DNA of 64,000 bases from Kaistella jeonii (GCF_000812865.1 NZ_JSYL01000007.1:162472-226471); one strand, 5' to 3'; numbered from the stretch's first letter, positions 51,690 through 63,170 are shown. Notes: a model not told the origin generated them from the sequence alone. Made by a program: numbers and translations.

Positions 51690-52967
51690 ATGAATCGAAT
51701 TATATTGATGGGTAACGGTTTTGATTTAGCACATAGAATGAAAACTAGTTATCGTGATTTCCTCAACTATTTCTGGGAAGAATTACAGGTAAAAATTCAA
51801 GATGAAATTTTTTATGAAGAAAAGTATGAAGATGATTTTATAATTATTGATAAGGTTCCAACAAATTGGAATGTTGGAAAAGGATTTAAGACAATTAAAG
51901 ATTCTTTAAATAATTCTAAAACAACTTTAAGATTTAAAAATAAATTTCTTGAAAATTTAAGTAAAAGCAATGAAGATCTGAATTGGGTAGATATAGAAAG
52001 TGATTATTATATATTTTTAAAAAAGTGTTTTCAAAATCCTACAGAAAACTACTCAATAAAAACTCTTAATGAAGAATTTTTAGATATTAAAAAACTTTTG
52101 GAAGATTATTTAAAAAATATAGAAAAGGATTTTATCGATAATTTTCCATCTACTTCATATGATCGAGATCTAAAAAGGAATATTTATGAAGAGATTTATT
52201 CTGATTTTCAAATCAGAGATTTTTCAGAAGCCTCAATTAACAAATTGACCGAAGAAGAATTTCAAAGAGTTTTACCTCATGTAAAAGGTATCGAAGAAGA
52301 TCTTATTACATTAGAAGAATTTCAAGATAATGAAAGAGAGCAGAGGTTAATTGCGTCTCTTACAAATACAGTCAATAAAAGAAAAAAAATAAGAGAGTTA
52401 TTAGTTTCACAAACCGCTCCGAACTATTTTCGCTTTCAACCCAAACTAATATTATTCTTAAACTTTAACTATACACAAAGTGAATACGAATATAACCAAG
52501 CGCCTAATGATTACGAGACCGGTAAAAGAATATCTACATTGACTATTCATATCCACGGCATACTTGGTAATAAAAGAAATAATAAAATTATTTTTGGATT
52601 CGGAGATGAAATTGACAACAACTACAAAACGATTGAAGATTTGAATGACAATCATTATCTTGAAAATATAAAATCAATAAAATATTTAGAAAGCAATTCT
52701 TATAAATCTTTACTTGAATTTATCAATTCTGATGATTATCAAATATTTGTATTTGGACATTCTTGCGGGATTTCAGATCGAACACTACTAAATACATTAT
52801 TCGAGAACAAAAATTGTGCATCGATAAAACCATTTTACAGACAGATTGATGATGAAAAAGACAATTATAGTGAAATAATTAAGAATATTACTCGAAACTT
52901 TACAAACAAAGCAGATCTTCGAGATAAAGTCGTGAATAAATTATATACCAAATCCTTATTTAAATAA
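51690..52967 (+). CDS. AbiH family abortive infection protein
   Basis: 425 residues. Family hallmark at the N-terminus, IILMGNGFDLAHRMKTSYRDFLNYF (about 3-27), the central FLNFNYTQSEYEY (about 255-267), HIHGILGNKRNNKIIFGFGDE (about 286-306) and the C-terminal IFVFGHSCGISDRTLLNTLF (about 349-368). AbiH proteins stop lytic phage growth in lactococci; the mechanism is not settled. The gene is clearly more AT-rich than the neighbouring rpoC and icd genes, indicating recent transfer. It lies in a cassette-like layout: complementary ends at 51660 and 52971, and an attC-like palindrome at 52981-53105. Confidence 0.85.
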   Translation: MNRIILMGNGFDLAHRMKTSYRDFLNYFWEELQVKIQDEIFYEEKYEDDFIIIDKVPTNWNVGKGFKTIKDSLNNSKTTLRFKNKFLENLSKSNEDLNWVDIESDYYIFLKKCFQNPTENYSIKTLNEEFLDIKKLLEDYLKNIEKDFIDNFPSTSYDRDLKRNIYEEIYSDFQIRDFSEASINKLTEEEFQRVLPHVKGIEEDLITLEEFQDNEREQRLIASLTNTVNKRKKIRELLVSQTAPNYFRFQPKLILFLNFNYTQSEYEYNQAPNDYETGKRISTLTIHIHGILGNKRNNKIIFGFGDEIDNNYKTIEDLNDNHYLENIKSIKYLESNSYKSLLEFINSDDYQIFVFGHSCGISDRTLLNTLFENKNCASIKPFYRQIDDEKDNYSEIIKNITRNFTNKADLRDKVVNKLYTKSLFK

Positions 52968-52970
52968 AGA

Positions 52971-53105
52971 TGCCTACAGATAACAGCGTATTGGCAATAG
53001 TGCGGAGGAATCGCAAGTTTAACCATTTTAGATATTTAGAAAATTAATTTATAATAAGAAAGTTTCGGCGTTAAATCCGCACCATCGCCAATACGCAAAA
53101 CGTTA
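52971..53105. other. attC-like imperfect palindrome downstream of abiH
   Basis: Left end CAGATAAC, arm GCGTATTGGCAATAGTGCGG (52986-53005), a 71-base AT-rich spacer, arm CCGCACCATCGCCAATACGC (53077-53096), then AAAACGTTA. The arms pair at 18 of 20 positions and TAAC pairs with GTTA at the outside. The layout follows integron attC sites (outer TAAC/GTTA boxes, imperfect stem), but the right box GTTACCA does not fit the strict GTTRRRY consensus and no integrase is in the window. Confidence 0.5.
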
Positions 53106-53121
53106 CCATCCGAAAAATAAA

Positions 53122-53157
53122 AAATCCCGATTCAAATGAATGAATCGGGATTTCTGT
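53122..53157. terminator. bidirectional terminator, best copy of AATCCCGATTCA family
   Basis: 13-bp perfect stem AAATCCCGATTCA / TGAATCGGGATTT, between the abiH cassette and the convergent DUF3467 gene. Confidence 0.9.
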
Positions 53158-53163
53158 TTGAAA

Positions 53164-53195
53164 AACTTTGTCAAAGATTTAAACTTTGACAAAGT
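53164..53195. repeat. palindromic repeat, ACTTTGTCAAAG family
   Basis: AACTTTGTCAAAG and CTTTGACAAAGT, inverted, 6 bases apart. With the copy at 50375 it brackets the segment holding array B, paralogue B and abiH. Confidence 0.85.
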
Positions 53196-53202
53196 GATCA
53201 AT

Positions 53203-53514
53203 TTACGCTTGTACGTTATTTTGTCCTAATACGAAAGGCTCGATTTCTTTGATTTCGCCGTATTGTTGTTCGTAATTTGCTAAGTTCTGTTGCAATGCAG
53301 CCATTACTCTTTTTGCGTGAAGTGGAGCAAGAATTACTCTTGATCTTACGTTCGCCTGTTGAACTCCCGGCATCATTTGGATAAAATCTACAACGAATTC
53401 TGAAGGGGAATGATTAACCAATGCAAGGTTGCAATAAACTCCCTGAGCAATCATTTCATTTAGTTGAATGTTGATGTTGTTTGGATCCTGATTTTGATTT
53501 TGATTGTTGTCCAT
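53203..53514 (-). CDS. DUF3467 family protein
   Basis: 103 residues. An Asn/Gln-rich start (MDNNQNQNQDPNN) then the DUF3467 domain: IQLNEMIAQGVYCNLALVNHSPSEFVVDFIQMMPGVQQANVRSRVILAPLHAKRVMAALQQNLANYEQQYG. It sits downstream of rpoC on the same strand, its common place in Bacteroidota, separated by an inverted low-complexity pair. Function unknown. Confidence 0.88.
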   Translation of the reverse strand: MDNNQNQNQDPNNINIQLNEMIAQGVYCNLALVNHSPSEFVVDFIQMMPGVQQANVRSRVILAPLHAKRVMAALQQNLANYEQQYGEIKEIEPFVLGQNNVQA

Positions 53515-53545
53515 TTTTTTGAAATATTTTTAAATTATAAATTTT

Positions 53546-53634
53546 AGATAATAGATGATAGACGAATAGATAATAGACGGTGCCTTAAAAAGCATTTTAA
53601 AATCTATTATCTATCGGTCTATTATCTTGTGTCT
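53546..53634. repeat. inverted low-complexity pair between rpoC and DUF3467
   Basis: AGATAATAGATGATAGACG-type tract at 53546-53580 and its inverse TCTATTATCTATCGGTCTAT at 53603-53634, 22 bases apart, no cargo. The same AATAGAC phrase occurs at 16998, 61970 and, in shortened form, at 57907. Confidence 0.85.
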
Positions 53635-53637
53635 GTA

Positions 53638-56600
53638 TTAATTAATGTCTTCGAATTCTTTTTTAGAACCGACGATCACGTTTTGGTAATCTTTAAGACC
53701 CGTTCCTGCAGGGATTCTGTGTCCTACAATTACGTTTTCTTTCAGACCGCTTAAGTAATCGACTTTTCCTGAAACTGCTGCTTCGTTCAAAACTTTGGTA
53801 GTTTCCTGGAACGATGCTGCTGACATGAAGGATTTAGTTTGTAGTGCCGCTCTTGTAATACCTTGCAATACCGGTGTTGCCGTTGCAGATAATGCTTCGC
53901 GAACTTCTACTAACGCTTGATCTTCACGTTTCAGTTTAGAATTTTCGTCTCTTAATTCTTTGGTCGTAATCATTTGACCAGGTTTGAAATCTTTCGAATC
54001 ACCTGCTTCTACAACTACTTTCAAGCCGAACACCCTGTTGTTTTCTAATAAGAAATCATATTTGTGCTCTAAAGCTCCTTCTAAGAAATGAGTATCTCCA
54101 CCATCAACAATTGAAACTTTGGTCATCATCTGACGAACAATAATTTCGAAATGTTTATCATCAATTTTCACCCCCTGAAGTCTGTAAACCTCCTGAATTT
54201 CGTTAACGATATATTCCTGAACTGCAGTTGGTCCTTTAATTTTCAAGATATCATCCGGCGTAATTGATCCGTCAGAAAGTGGGGAACCTGCTCTTACGAA
54301 GTCATTTTCCTGTACTAAGATCTGGTTAGATAGTTTCACCAAATACTTAGAGATCTCTCCAGTTTTTGCTTCAACGATCAACTCACGGTTACCTCTTTTG
54401 ATTTTTCCGTAAGATACAACACCATCGATTTCTGTAACGACCGCTGGGTTTGAAGGATTTCTCGCTTCGAACAATTCGGTAACTCTTGGCAGACCCCCTG
54501 TAATATCTCCAGATTTTGCAGATTTACGTGGAATCTTGATCATTACCTTACCGGACTTAATTTTCTCCCCGTCGTTTACCATAAGGTGGGCTCCGACTGG
54601 AAGGTTATAAGCTTTTTGTTCTACTCCTTTGGAATCAACAACTTTTAACGTTGGTACAGCTTTCTTGTTTCTGGATTCAGAAATTACTTTCTCCTCGAAA
54701 CCTGTCTGCTCATCGATTTCCAACTGGAATGAAATACCCTGAATAATATCTTCATACTCTACTTTACCAGCAGATTCTGCAATAATTACCGCATTATATG
54801 GATCCCATTTCGCAATGGTATCTCCTTTTTTCACTTTATCACCTGGTTTCACTAATAATTCAGAACCATAAGGTACCACGGCAACCATTAAAGGTGTTCG
54901 TGCTGCATTGTCTGCTACCAAACGGAATTCTGTTGAACGTGAAACTAAGATCTCAGCTTTTTTACCTTCTTCGTTTTCTGAAGTTACAGTTCTAACCTCA
55001 TCCATTTCAACGATACCATCACGTCTTGCAACAATTGATGGATTCTCGGTAATATTACTTGCAGTTCCCCCTTGGTGGAAAGTTCTCAATGTTAACTGAG
55101 TTCCTGGTTCCCCAATGGATTGTGCTGCAATAACTCCTACTGCTTCACCCATGTGAATTGGTTTACCTGTTGCTAGGTTACGTCCGTAACATTTCGCACA
55201 GATTCCTTTTTTCGCTTCACAAACTAGCGGTGAACGAGCTTCAACCATATCGATTCCTGCTGCTTCAACTAATTTAGCCAATGCTTCGTTAATCAACTGA
55301 TCTGCTTCAACAATAATTTCATCCGTTTCCGGGTCATAAATATTGTGAAGAGAAACTCTACCTAAAATACGCTCAGAGATTCTTTCAACGATCTCATCAT
55401 TTTTCTTCAATGGCGTAATTTCAGTACCTCTTAATGTTCCACAGTCGTTTTCTGTAATGATCACATCCTGTGCAACATCTACCAATCTACGGGTCAAATA
55501 ACCAGCATCGGCAGTTTTTAGAGCGGTATCCGCAAGTCCTTTACGAGCACCGTGAGTCGAGATAAAGTATTCCAAAATTGATAGACCTTCTTTAAAGTTG
55601 GCCACAATTGGATTTTCAATAATCTCAGCTCCTGTAGAACCCGCTTTTTGAGGTTTTGCCATCAATCCACGCATTCCTGAAAGCTGACGAATCTGCTCTT
55701 TGGAACCCCTTGCTCCGGAATCAAGCATCATATAAACTGAATTAAACCCACCTTGATCGGTTTTCATTCTGCTCATGATCATCTCAGTTAATCCTGCGTT
55801 GGTATTGGTCCAAACGTCAATTACCTGGTTATATCTTTCAGTATCTGTAATAAGACCCATGTTATAGTTGGCCTTGATTTCGTCTACATTCTCTACTGCA
55901 GTTGCAATCATTCCTTTCTTTTCAGCAGGAATTGCGATATCTCCTAAACTAAATGAAAGTCCACCTTTGAATGCATTTGCATATCCAAGATCCTTCATAT
56001 CATCCAAGAAACGCACAGTTGTTGGGAAATCGGTGTCTGCTAAAACGCGTCCAATTACGTTTCTTAATGATTTCTTCGTTAAAAGTTCATTAACGTAACC
56101 TGATTCTTTCGGTACGATCTGGTTGAATAAAATTCTACCTACAACCGTTTCCGTTAGTTGAGTAACGATTCCTTCTTCTGTCTTGATTGGTAATCTACAT
56201 CTAACTTTTGCGTTCAATGCTACCATTCCTTCAGCATAAGCGATCTCAACTTCTTCCGGAGAATAGAAAGTTAAGCCTTCACCTAATACTTTCTTATCTT
56301 CTGTTGAAGCCAATTCTTTGGTCATGAAATATAGACCCAAAACCATATCCTGAGAAGGAACGGTAATCGGAGATCCATTTGCAGGATTCAAGATATTCTG
56401 AGAACCTAACATTAGAAGTTGTGCTTCCAAAATAGCTTCCGGTCCTAAAGGTAAATGCACCGCCATTTGATCCCCATCAAAATCCGCATTAAATGCAGTG
56501 GTAACCAATGGGTGAAGTTGAATTGCTTTTCCTTCGATCATTTTTGGCTGGAATGCCTGGATTCCTAATCTGTGTAAAGTAGGTGCTCTGTTCAAAAGTA

Positions 56601-57903
56601 CAGGGTGACCTTTCATAATACCTTCTAAGATATCATAAACAACAGGTTCTTTCCGGTCGATGATTCTTTTTGCAGATTTTACAGTTTTTACAATTCCTCT
56701 TTCAATTAGTTTTCTAATGATGAATGGTTTGTATAATTCTGCCGCCATATCTTTTGGAATTCCACATTCGTGTAATTTCAAGTTTGGTCCTACAACAATT
56801 ACGGAACGTGCTGAATAATCCACACGCTTTCCAAGTAAATTCTGACGGAAACGACCTTGCTTACCTTTCAATGAATCTGAAAGTGATTTCAATGGTCTGT
56901 TTGATTCAGATTTTACCGCTGATGATTTTCTTGTGTTATCGAATAATGAATCTACAGATTCCTGCAACATTCTTTTTTCGTTTCTTAAAATTACTTCCGG
57001 AGCTTTAATTTCCAAAAGTCTTTTCAAACGGTTGTTTCTGATGATTACACGACGGTAAAGATCATTTAAATCTGAAGTTGCAAAACGACCTCCATCCAAT
57101 GGAACCAATGGTCTCAATTCTGGTGGAATTACAGGAAGAACACGCATGATCATCCATTCCGGACGGTTAACCATTCTGGTATTTGCACCTCTGATTGCTT
57201 CTACCACGTTTAGTCTCTTTAATGCTTCTGTTCTTCTTTGTTTCGAAGATTCGTTGTGTGCTTTGTGACGTAGATCGAAAGACAATGCATCAAGATCGAT
57301 TCTGCTTAATAATTGCTCAACCGCTTCAGCACCCATTTTGGCGATGAATTTGTTCGGATCGGAATCATCAAGATATTGATTTTCAGCAGGAAGTGTTTCT
57401 AAAATATCAAGATATTCTTCTTCTGTTAAAAATTCTTTATCATCGAAATCAGCACCATCGGCTCTTTTTGCGATACCTTGCTGAATCACGACATATCTTT
57501 CATAATAAATGATCATGTCGAGTTTCTTGGAAGGCAATCCTAACATGTAACCAATTTTGTTTGGTAAAGAACGGAAGTACCAAATGTGAGCTACAGGAAC
57601 AACCAAACCAATATGTCCGATTCTTTCTCTACGCACTTTTTTCTCAGTAACTTCTACTCCACAACGGTCACAAACGATTCCTTTGTATCGGATTCTTTTG
57701 TATTTCCCACACGCACATTCGTAATCCTTAACAGGACCGAAAATTTTCTCGCAGAAAAGACCATCTCTTTCCGGCTTGTGCGTACGGTAATTAATTGTTT
57801 CGGGCTTTAGAACTTCACCACGGGAATCCTGTAGGATGTTTTCCGGAGAAGCAAGACCGATCGTAATTTTAGTAAAATTACTTGTTTTATTTTTATTTGA
57901 CAT
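53638..57903 (-). CDS. rpoC: DNA-directed RNA polymerase subunit beta'
   Basis: 1421 residues. Zinc-binding [36 protein letters not shown] near residue 70, the active-site [16 protein letters not shown] (three Asp that bind catalytic Mg), the trigger-loop/bridge region ([23 protein letters not shown]), a second zinc site [14 protein letters not shown], and the complete C-terminus. Length fits Bacteroidota. It follows rpoB by 81 bases with an ATTTTAG-type simple repeat between them. Confidence 0.98.
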   Translation of the reverse strand: MSNKNKTSNFTKITIGLASPENILQDSRGEVLKPETINYRTHKPERDGLFCEKIFGPVKDYECACGKYKRIRYKGIVCDRCGVEVTEKKVRRERIGHIGLVVPVAHIWYFRSLPNKIGYMLGLPSKKLDMIIYYERYVVIQQGIAKRADGADFDDKEFLTEEEYLDILETLPAENQYLDDSDPNKFIAKMGAEAVEQLLSRIDLDALSFDLRHKAHNESSKQRRTEALKRLNVVEAIRGANTRMVNRPEWMIMRVLPVIPPELRPLVPLDGGRFATSDLNDLYRRVIIRNNRLKRLLEIKAPEVILRNEKRMLQESVDSLFDNTRKSSAVKSESNRPLKSLSDSLKGKQGRFRQNLLGKRVDYSARSVIVVGPNLKLHECGIPKDMAAELYKPFIIRKLIERGIVKTVKSAKRIIDRKEPVVYDILEGIMKGHPVLLNRAPTLHRLGIQAFQPKMIEGKAIQLHPLVTTAFNADFDGDQMAVHLPLGPEAILEAQLLMLGSQNILNPANGSPITVPSQDMVLGLYFMTKELASTEDKKVLGEGLTFYSPEEVEIAYAEGMVALNAKVRCRLPIKTEEGIVTQLTETVVGRILFNQIVPKESGYVNELLTKKSLRNVIGRVLADTDFPTTVRFLDDMKDLGYANAFKGGLSFSLGDIAIPAEKKGMIATAVENVDEIKANYNMGLITDTERYNQVIDVWTNTNAGLTEMIMSRMKTDQGGFNSVYMMLDSGARGSKEQIRQLSGMRGLMAKPQKAGSTGAEIIENPIVANFKEGLSILEYFISTHGARKGLADTALKTADAGYLTRRLVDVAQDVIITENDCGTLRGTEITPLKKNDEIVERISERILGRVSLHNIYDPETDEIIVEADQLINEALAKLVEAAGIDMVEARSPLVCEAKKGICAKCYGRNLATGKPIHMGEAVGVIAAQSIGEPGTQLTLRTFHQGGTASNITENPSIVARRDGIVEMDEVRTVTSENEEGKKAEILVSRSTEFRLVADNAARTPLMVAVVPYGSELLVKPGDKVKKGDTIAKWDPYNAVIIAESAGKVEYEDIIQGISFQLEIDEQTGFEEKVISESRNKKAVPTLKVVDSKGVEQKAYNLPVGAHLMVNDGEKIKSGKVMIKIPRKSAKSGDITGGLPRVTELFEARNPSNPAVVTEIDGVVSYGKIKRGNRELIVEAKTGEISKYLVKLSNQILVQENDFVRAGSPLSDGSITPDDILKIKGPTAVQEYIVNEIQEVYRLQGVKIDDKHFEIIVRQMMTKVSIVDGGDTHFLEGALEHKYDFLLENNRVFGLKVVVEAGDSKDFKPGQMITTKELRDENSKLKREDQALVEVREALSATATPVLQGITRAALQTKSFMSAASFQETTKVLNEAAVSGKVDYLSGLKENVIVGHRIPAGTGLKDYQNVIVGSKKEFEDIN

Positions 57904-57906
57904 TTG

Positions 57907-57945
57907 TTAGATTTTAGATTAAGATTTTAGATTTTAGATTTTTTT
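57907..57945. repeat. ATTTTAG simple repeat between rpoB and rpoC
   Basis: Four to five copies of TAGATTTTAGATT type in the 81-base rpoB-rpoC gap. Confidence 0.8.
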
Positions 57946-57984
57946 CTGAATAAACATTCAAAACTTTTAATTTAAAACTTAAAA

Positions 57985-60900
57985 TTATTCTTCCAGTCTT
58001 ACATCAAGACCAAGTCCTTGCAACTCATGTAACAATACATTGAAGGATTCCGGAATACCTGGTTCAGGCATTGCTTCTCCTTTTGCAATTGCTTCGTAAG
58101 TTTTAGCTCTACCAATCACGTCATCGGATTTCACAGTTAAGATTTCTCTAAGGATATTCGAAGCACCAAATGCTTCCAACGCCCAAACCTCCATCTCACC
58201 AAATCTTTGTCCACCAAACTGCGCTTTACCACCCAAAGGTTGCTGCGTAATCAATGAATAAGGTCCGATAGAACGTGCGTGCATTTTATCATCAACCATG
58301 TGTCCTAATTTCAACATGTAAATGATTCCAACGGTTGCAGGTTGAGAGAATCTTTCACCAGTACCACCATCATAAAGATAAGTACTACCAAATTCCGGAA
58401 GATTTGCTTGCTTGGTATATTCTGTAATTTGGTCAATATTAGCACCATCGAAAATCGGCGTTGCGAATTTTAAACCTAATTTTTTACCAGCCCATCCTAA
58501 AACGGTTTCGTAGATCTGACCAATGTTCATACGAGAAGGTACACCCAGTGGATTCAATACGATATCAACCGGAGTTCCATCTTCAAGGAACGGCATATCT
58601 TCTTCACGTACAATTCTTGATACAATACCTTTGTTACCGTGACGACCCGCCATTTTATCACCAACGTTCAGTTTACGTTTTTTAGCAACATATACTTTCG
58701 CTAATTTGATGATTCCTGCAGGTAATTCATCTCCGATAGAGATAGCAAACTTCTCACGGTTTTTAACACCATTTAAGTCATTAGACTTAATTTTGAAGTT
58801 GTGGATCAATTGCTTGATCAACTCATTTCTTTCAGCATCAACCGTCCAGTCTGCTCCACTTACATTCACATAATCTTCAACAGATTGAAGTAATTTTGTA
58901 GTAAATTTCACGCCTTTTCCGATGATTTCTTCATCAAGATCATTATTTACACCCTGAGACGTTTTACCGTTTACAAGTGTTCCTAATTTTTCAAGAAGCA
59001 GATTTCGAAGGTCATCATTTTTCCCTTTGTAGGTATTTTCGATTTCTTCTAATTTCAATTTCTCTTCCGATCTTTTCTTTTTATCTTTGATATTTCTTGA
59101 GAATAATTTTTTATTGATTACAACTCCTCTCAACGATGAATCTGCTTTCAATGAAGCATCTTTTACGTCTCCGGCTTTGTCTCCAAAAATCGCTCTCAAT
59201 AATTTCTCTTCCGGAGTCGGATCTGATTCTCCTTTTGGAGTAATCTTACCAATCATAATGTCACCAGGTTTTACGTCGGCTCCAATTCTGATCATTCCGT
59301 TTTCATCTAAATCTTTGGTTGCTTCTTCTGAAACGTTTGGAATATCTGCTGTCAATTCTTCCATACCTAATTTGGTATCCCGAACTTCCAGAGAATATTC
59401 ATCAACATGGATCGAAGTAAACCAGTCTTCGCGAACTACTTTTTCGTTAATAACGATCGCATCCTCAAAGTTGTACCCTTTCCAAGGCATGAAGGCAACA
59501 ACTAAGTTACGTCCAAGTGCCAATTCTCCGTTTTCAGTTGCATAACCATCACAAAGAACCTGTCCTTTTACTACTTTATCACCTACTCTTACGTTTGGTC
59601 TTAAAGTAATGGTCGTTCCCTGATTGGTCTTACGGAATTTGGTTAATTTATATGATTTCGTAGCGGTATCGAATGATACTAAATCAGCATCTTCACTTCT
59701 TTCATATTTAATGGTAATTTTTACCGCATCAACGTATTCTACTGTTCCGTTTCCTTCAGCATTAATTAAAATTCTGGAGTCACTCGCAACTTGTTTTTCT
59801 AAACCTGTTCCAACAATCGGAGCTTCTGGTTTCAACAATGGAACTGCTTGACGCATCATATTCGATCCCATCAACGCTCTATTCGCATCATCATGTTCCA
59901 GGAAAGGAATCAATGAAGCAGAAATACCAGAAATCTGATTTGGTGCAACATCAATCAAGTCAACCTGTTGTGGTTCAACTACTGGATAATCACCGTCTAA
60001 ACGAGCAATTACTCTATCTGTAGAAATAGTACCATCATCAAGCATCTCAACGTTTGCCTGTGCAATTACTTTATCTTCTTCATCTTCAGCATTCAAGAAA
60101 ATAGCAGCAGTTTTAAGATCAACTTTACCGTTGTTTACTTTTCTATAAGGCGTTTCGATAAAACCTAAAGTATTAATTTTTGCATAAATTCCTAGAGAAG
60201 AAATCAAACCAATGTTTGGTCCCTCTGGAGTTTCTATCGGGCAAATTCTTCCGTAGTGCGTATGGTGAACGTCACGTACCTCAAAACCTGCTCTTTCTCT
60301 TGAAAGTCCACCAGGTCCTAGAGCAGAAAGTCTACGCTTGTGCGTGATTTCTGATAATGGATTGGTTTGATCCATGAACTGAGATAATTGATTCGTTCCG
60401 AAGAATGAATTAATTACAGAGGTTAAAGTTTTTGCGTTTACCAAGTCAATCGGAGTAAAGATTTCGTTATCTCTAACGTTCATTCTCTCACGGATTGTTC
60501 TTGCAATTCTGGAAAGACCTACTCCAAACTGTCCTGATAATTGCTCACCAACAGTTTTAATACGTCTGTTTGACAAGTGATCAATATCATCAACTTCCGC
60601 TTTAGCGTTTACCAATTCGATCAAATGTCTTACGATCGAGATGATATCTTCTTTGGTTAAAACTTCAGTTTTCGCAGGAATATTTAATCCTAATTTTTTG
60701 TTCAATCTGTAACGACCAACTTCTCCTAGTGAATAACGTTGCTCAGAGAAGAATAATTTTTCGATAATTCCTCTTGCTGTTTCTTCATCGGGTGGATCTG
60801 CATTACGCAACTGACGATAAATATATTCAACCGCTTCTTTTTCAGAGTTGGTTGGATCTTTTTGTAAAGTATTCTGAATAATAGAGAATTCGTGGCTGTT

Positions 60901-61812
60901 TTCTTTGTGGATCAAAATAGATTTCACACCAGCATCAAGAATAAGGTCTAAATGTTCTTTTTCAAGAACAGTTTCTCTATCTAAGATGATTTCATTTCTT
61001 TCAATAGAAACTACTTCACCAGTATCTTCGTCAACGAAATCTTCAAACCAAGTGTTCAAAACTCTCGCAGCCAAAGTACGCCCTTCCACTTTTTTCAACG
61101 CTGCTTTAGAAACTTTCACTTCTTCGGCAAGGTCAAAAATCTGAAGGATATCTTTATCGGATTCATATCCGATTGCTCTTAATAAGGTTGTCAACGGTAA
61201 TTTTTTCTTACGGTCAATGTAAGCGTACATTACGTTGTTGATATCGGTTGTAAATTCCATCCAAGATCCTTTGAAAGGGATAATTCTGGAATAATACAAT
61301 TTCGTTCCGTTGGCGTGGTAAGTTTGACCAAAAAACACCCCCGGAGATCTGTGCAACTGGGTTACAATAACACGTTCGGCACCATTAATAATAAATGATC
61401 CTGAAGGCGTCATATAAGGAATCGGACCTAAATATACGTCTTGTACAACGGTCTGAAAATCTTCATGTTCAGGGTCAGTACAATACAATTTAAGTCTAGC
61501 TTTCAGAGGAACTGAATAAGTTAAACCTCTTTCCACACACTCGTCGATAGAGTAACGTGGGGAATCTACCAAATAATCCAAAAATTCTAAAACGAAATTG
61601 TTTCGAGAATCGGTGATTGGAAAATTTTCTTGAAAGGTTTTGTAAAGAGATTCGTTTAATCTCTGCTCCGGAAGGGTATCCAACTGGAAAAAACCTTTGA
61701 AAGATTGGATCTGAATGTCCAAAAAGTCAGGAGTTTCAATTTTTCCTTTAGCTACGGAAAAGTTGATTCTTTCGGTTCCCTGAGTTTTAGCGACTGCTTT
61801 AGATTTACTCAT
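57985..61812 (-). CDS. rpoB: DNA-directed RNA polymerase subunit beta
   Basis: 1275 residues; catalytic beta subunit. Seen: [23 protein letters not shown] at the N-terminus, the rifampicin region [93 protein letters not shown] and the C-terminal [27 protein letters not shown]. The Gln, Asp, His and Ser positions most often changed in rifampicin resistance carry the sensitive residues. rplL is not found upstream, where it normally sits. Confidence 0.98.
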   Translation of the reverse strand: MSKSKAVAKTQGTERINFSVAKGKIETPDFLDIQIQSFKGFFQLDTLPEQRLNESLYKTFQENFPITDSRNNFVLEFLDYLVDSPRYSIDECVERGLTYSVPLKARLKLYCTDPEHEDFQTVVQDVYLGPIPYMTPSGSFIINGAERVIVTQLHRSPGVFFGQTYHANGTKLYYSRIIPFKGSWMEFTTDINNVMYAYIDRKKKLPLTTLLRAIGYESDKDILQIFDLAEEVKVSKAALKKVEGRTLAARVLNTWFEDFVDEDTGEVVSIERNEIILDRETVLEKEHLDLILDAGVKSILIHKENSHEFSIIQNTLQKDPTNSEKEAVEYIYRQLRNADPPDEETARGIIEKLFFSEQRYSLGEVGRYRLNKKLGLNIPAKTEVLTKEDIISIVRHLIELVNAKAEVDDIDHLSNRRIKTVGEQLSGQFGVGLSRIARTIRERMNVRDNEIFTPIDLVNAKTLTSVINSFFGTNQLSQFMDQTNPLSEITHKRRLSALGPGGLSRERAGFEVRDVHHTHYGRICPIETPEGPNIGLISSLGIYAKINTLGFIETPYRKVNNGKVDLKTAAIFLNAEDEEDKVIAQANVEMLDDGTISTDRVIARLDGDYPVVEPQQVDLIDVAPNQISGISASLIPFLEHDDANRALMGSNMMRQAVPLLKPEAPIVGTGLEKQVASDSRILINAEGNGTVEYVDAVKITIKYERSEDADLVSFDTATKSYKLTKFRKTNQGTTITLRPNVRVGDKVVKGQVLCDGYATENGELALGRNLVVAFMPWKGYNFEDAIVINEKVVREDWFTSIHVDEYSLEVRDTKLGMEELTADIPNVSEEATKDLDENGMIRIGADVKPGDIMIGKITPKGESDPTPEEKLLRAIFGDKAGDVKDASLKADSSLRGVVINKKLFSRNIKDKKKRSEEKLKLEEIENTYKGKNDDLRNLLLEKLGTLVNGKTSQGVNNDLDEEIIGKGVKFTTKLLQSVEDYVNVSGADWTVDAERNELIKQLIHNFKIKSNDLNGVKNREKFAISIGDELPAGIIKLAKVYVAKKRKLNVGDKMAGRHGNKGIVSRIVREEDMPFLEDGTPVDIVLNPLGVPSRMNIGQIYETVLGWAGKKLGLKFATPIFDGANIDQITEYTKQANLPEFGSTYLYDGGTGERFSQPATVGIIYMLKLGHMVDDKMHARSIGPYSLITQQPLGGKAQFGGQRFGEMEVWALEAFGASNILREILTVKSDDVIGRAKTYEAIAKGEAMPEPGIPESFNVLLHELQGLGLDVRLEE

Positions 61813-62324
61813 AAAAATTTTTAAGAATGAAGGGTTAAAAAATATTTTGTTTAAAAAATATCAGAGGAGAAAAAAGAGTAAAGACAAAAAGAGTAACGAT
61901 GATAACGTGCGGAATAGAAGTTGAATAAGCGTTTGAAGCACCGTATTTTCTATATTGCAATATATCAGTCTATTATCTATTATCTGTTAGTCTCTAATCT
62001 GAGCTCTAACTGCAACACCGGTATATCTTTTCACGGGGTAGTGCAAAATATTTTTTCTGAAAGAAGAGAATTATAAATATCTAGTGAGAAAACGACAAAA
62101 CCCTTTTAAATGAATAAAAGAGTAAGTTATTGATTTTCAATAGATAATATGATAATTGGCTTCAAACAGGACTGCAAATGTACGACTATTTGCTTGATAA
62201 AAGAAATTATAATAGAAGGAATCAGACAATTACTGATACGAAATCAATAAAATTCTGTAAGATCGCAAGTAAAAATCTGGTGGCGTAAATCTTGATTGTA
62301 ATATTAGCAATAAAAATTTAAAAA
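61813..62324. other. 512-bp gene-free region upstream of rpoB
   Basis: No gene, no rRNA or tRNA seen. It holds AAAAAGAGTAAAG / AAAAAGAGTAACG phrases (61870-61900), a TCTATTATCTATTATCTGTT tract (61970-61990) and AT-rich sequence. A minus-strand TACATTTG at 62175-62182 could start an rpoBC leader of about 350 bases. A short GTG frame at 61987-62034 would encode 15 residues; it is not supported. Confidence 0.7.
62175..62182 (-). promoter_or_regulatory. candidate TAnnTTTG -7 element for rpoBC
   Basis: TACATTTG on the minus strand about 363 bases before the rpoB ATG. No good -33 box, so weak. Confidence 0.35.
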
Positions 62325-63152
62325 ATGCCATACATTCAATCAAAAAGTGAAACCAATCAACAATTTTATTATGAAGACTTCGGTTCAGGACAGCCGATCA
62401 TTTTAATTCACGGTTGGCCATTAAGTGGAAAATCCTGGGAATTACAAATTCCTGTACTTGTGGAAGCAGGCTTTAGAGTCCTTGCTTACGACAGAAAAGG
62501 GTTCGGCAAATCGTCAGTTTCAAACAAGGGTTACGATTACGACGGCTTAACTGCAGACTTGCATGAAATCATCACTGAGCTTCAACTTAAAAACGTAATT
62601 CTTTTCGGTTTCTCCATGGGTGGTGGTGAAGTTGTGCGTTATCTAACAAATTACGGATCGGACAATGTAGATAAAGTGGCTTTAATTTCTTCAATTATTC
62701 CCATTGTGAAACAGACAGATGATAATGCAGAAGGTGTTCCGGAAAAGGATCTGATGGGAATTTTGGAGCAGGTGAAAAAAGATCGGGTGACCTTTCTGGC
62801 AGGTTTTCATAAAAACTTCTACAATTTTGGCTTGTTGAAACATTCTGTAAGCGAGCAGCAATTGCATTACGATTGGAGTATTTCCTCTCATGCATCTCCA
62901 CTTGCAACGGTAAAAACTGCTGAAAGTTGGTCAGGAACAGATTTTAGACCAGAATTAAACAATGTAACTGTAAAAACTTTGATCATTCATGGAGACGCAG
63001 ATCAAATTGTTCCTATTGAAACTGCGGGAAAACAAGCTGCAGAAGGAATTTTAAATAATATTTTCAAAATAATAAAAGATGCGCCACATGGTTTAAATGT
63101 TACGCATGCAGATGAATTAAATAAAATTCTGATTGATTTTTTGAAGAATTAA
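62325..63152 (+). CDS. alpha/beta hydrolase (haloperoxidase-like)
   Basis: 275 residues. Oxyanion HGWPLSGKSWE (about 29-39), AYDRKGFGKSSVSNKGYDYDG (about 57-77), nucleophile elbow LFGFSMGGGEVVRYL (Ser about 99), acid in IHGDADQIVPIE (about 224-235) and His in APHGLNVTHADEL (about 252-264). This is the non-heme chloroperoxidase/esterase group, usually an esterase with perhydrolase side activity. It is divergent from rpoB and followed by a strong terminator. Confidence 0.88.
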   Translation: MPYIQSKSETNQQFYYEDFGSGQPIILIHGWPLSGKSWELQIPVLVEAGFRVLAYDRKGFGKSSVSNKGYDYDGLTADLHEIITELQLKNVILFGFSMGGGEVVRYLTNYGSDNVDKVALISSIIPIVKQTDDNAEGVPEKDLMGILEQVKKDRVTFLAGFHKNFYNFGLLKHSVSEQQLHYDWSISSHASPLATVKTAESWSGTDFRPELNNVTVKTLIIHGDADQIVPIETAGKQAAEGILNNIFKIIKDAPHGLNVTHADELNKILIDFLKN

Positions 63153-63170
63153 TTTGACTTTAATCGTAGA

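Noticed and set aside
61987..62034. 15-residue GTG leader peptide upstream of rpoB
   Set aside because: No conserved features known, weak start and no attenuator structure seen next to it.
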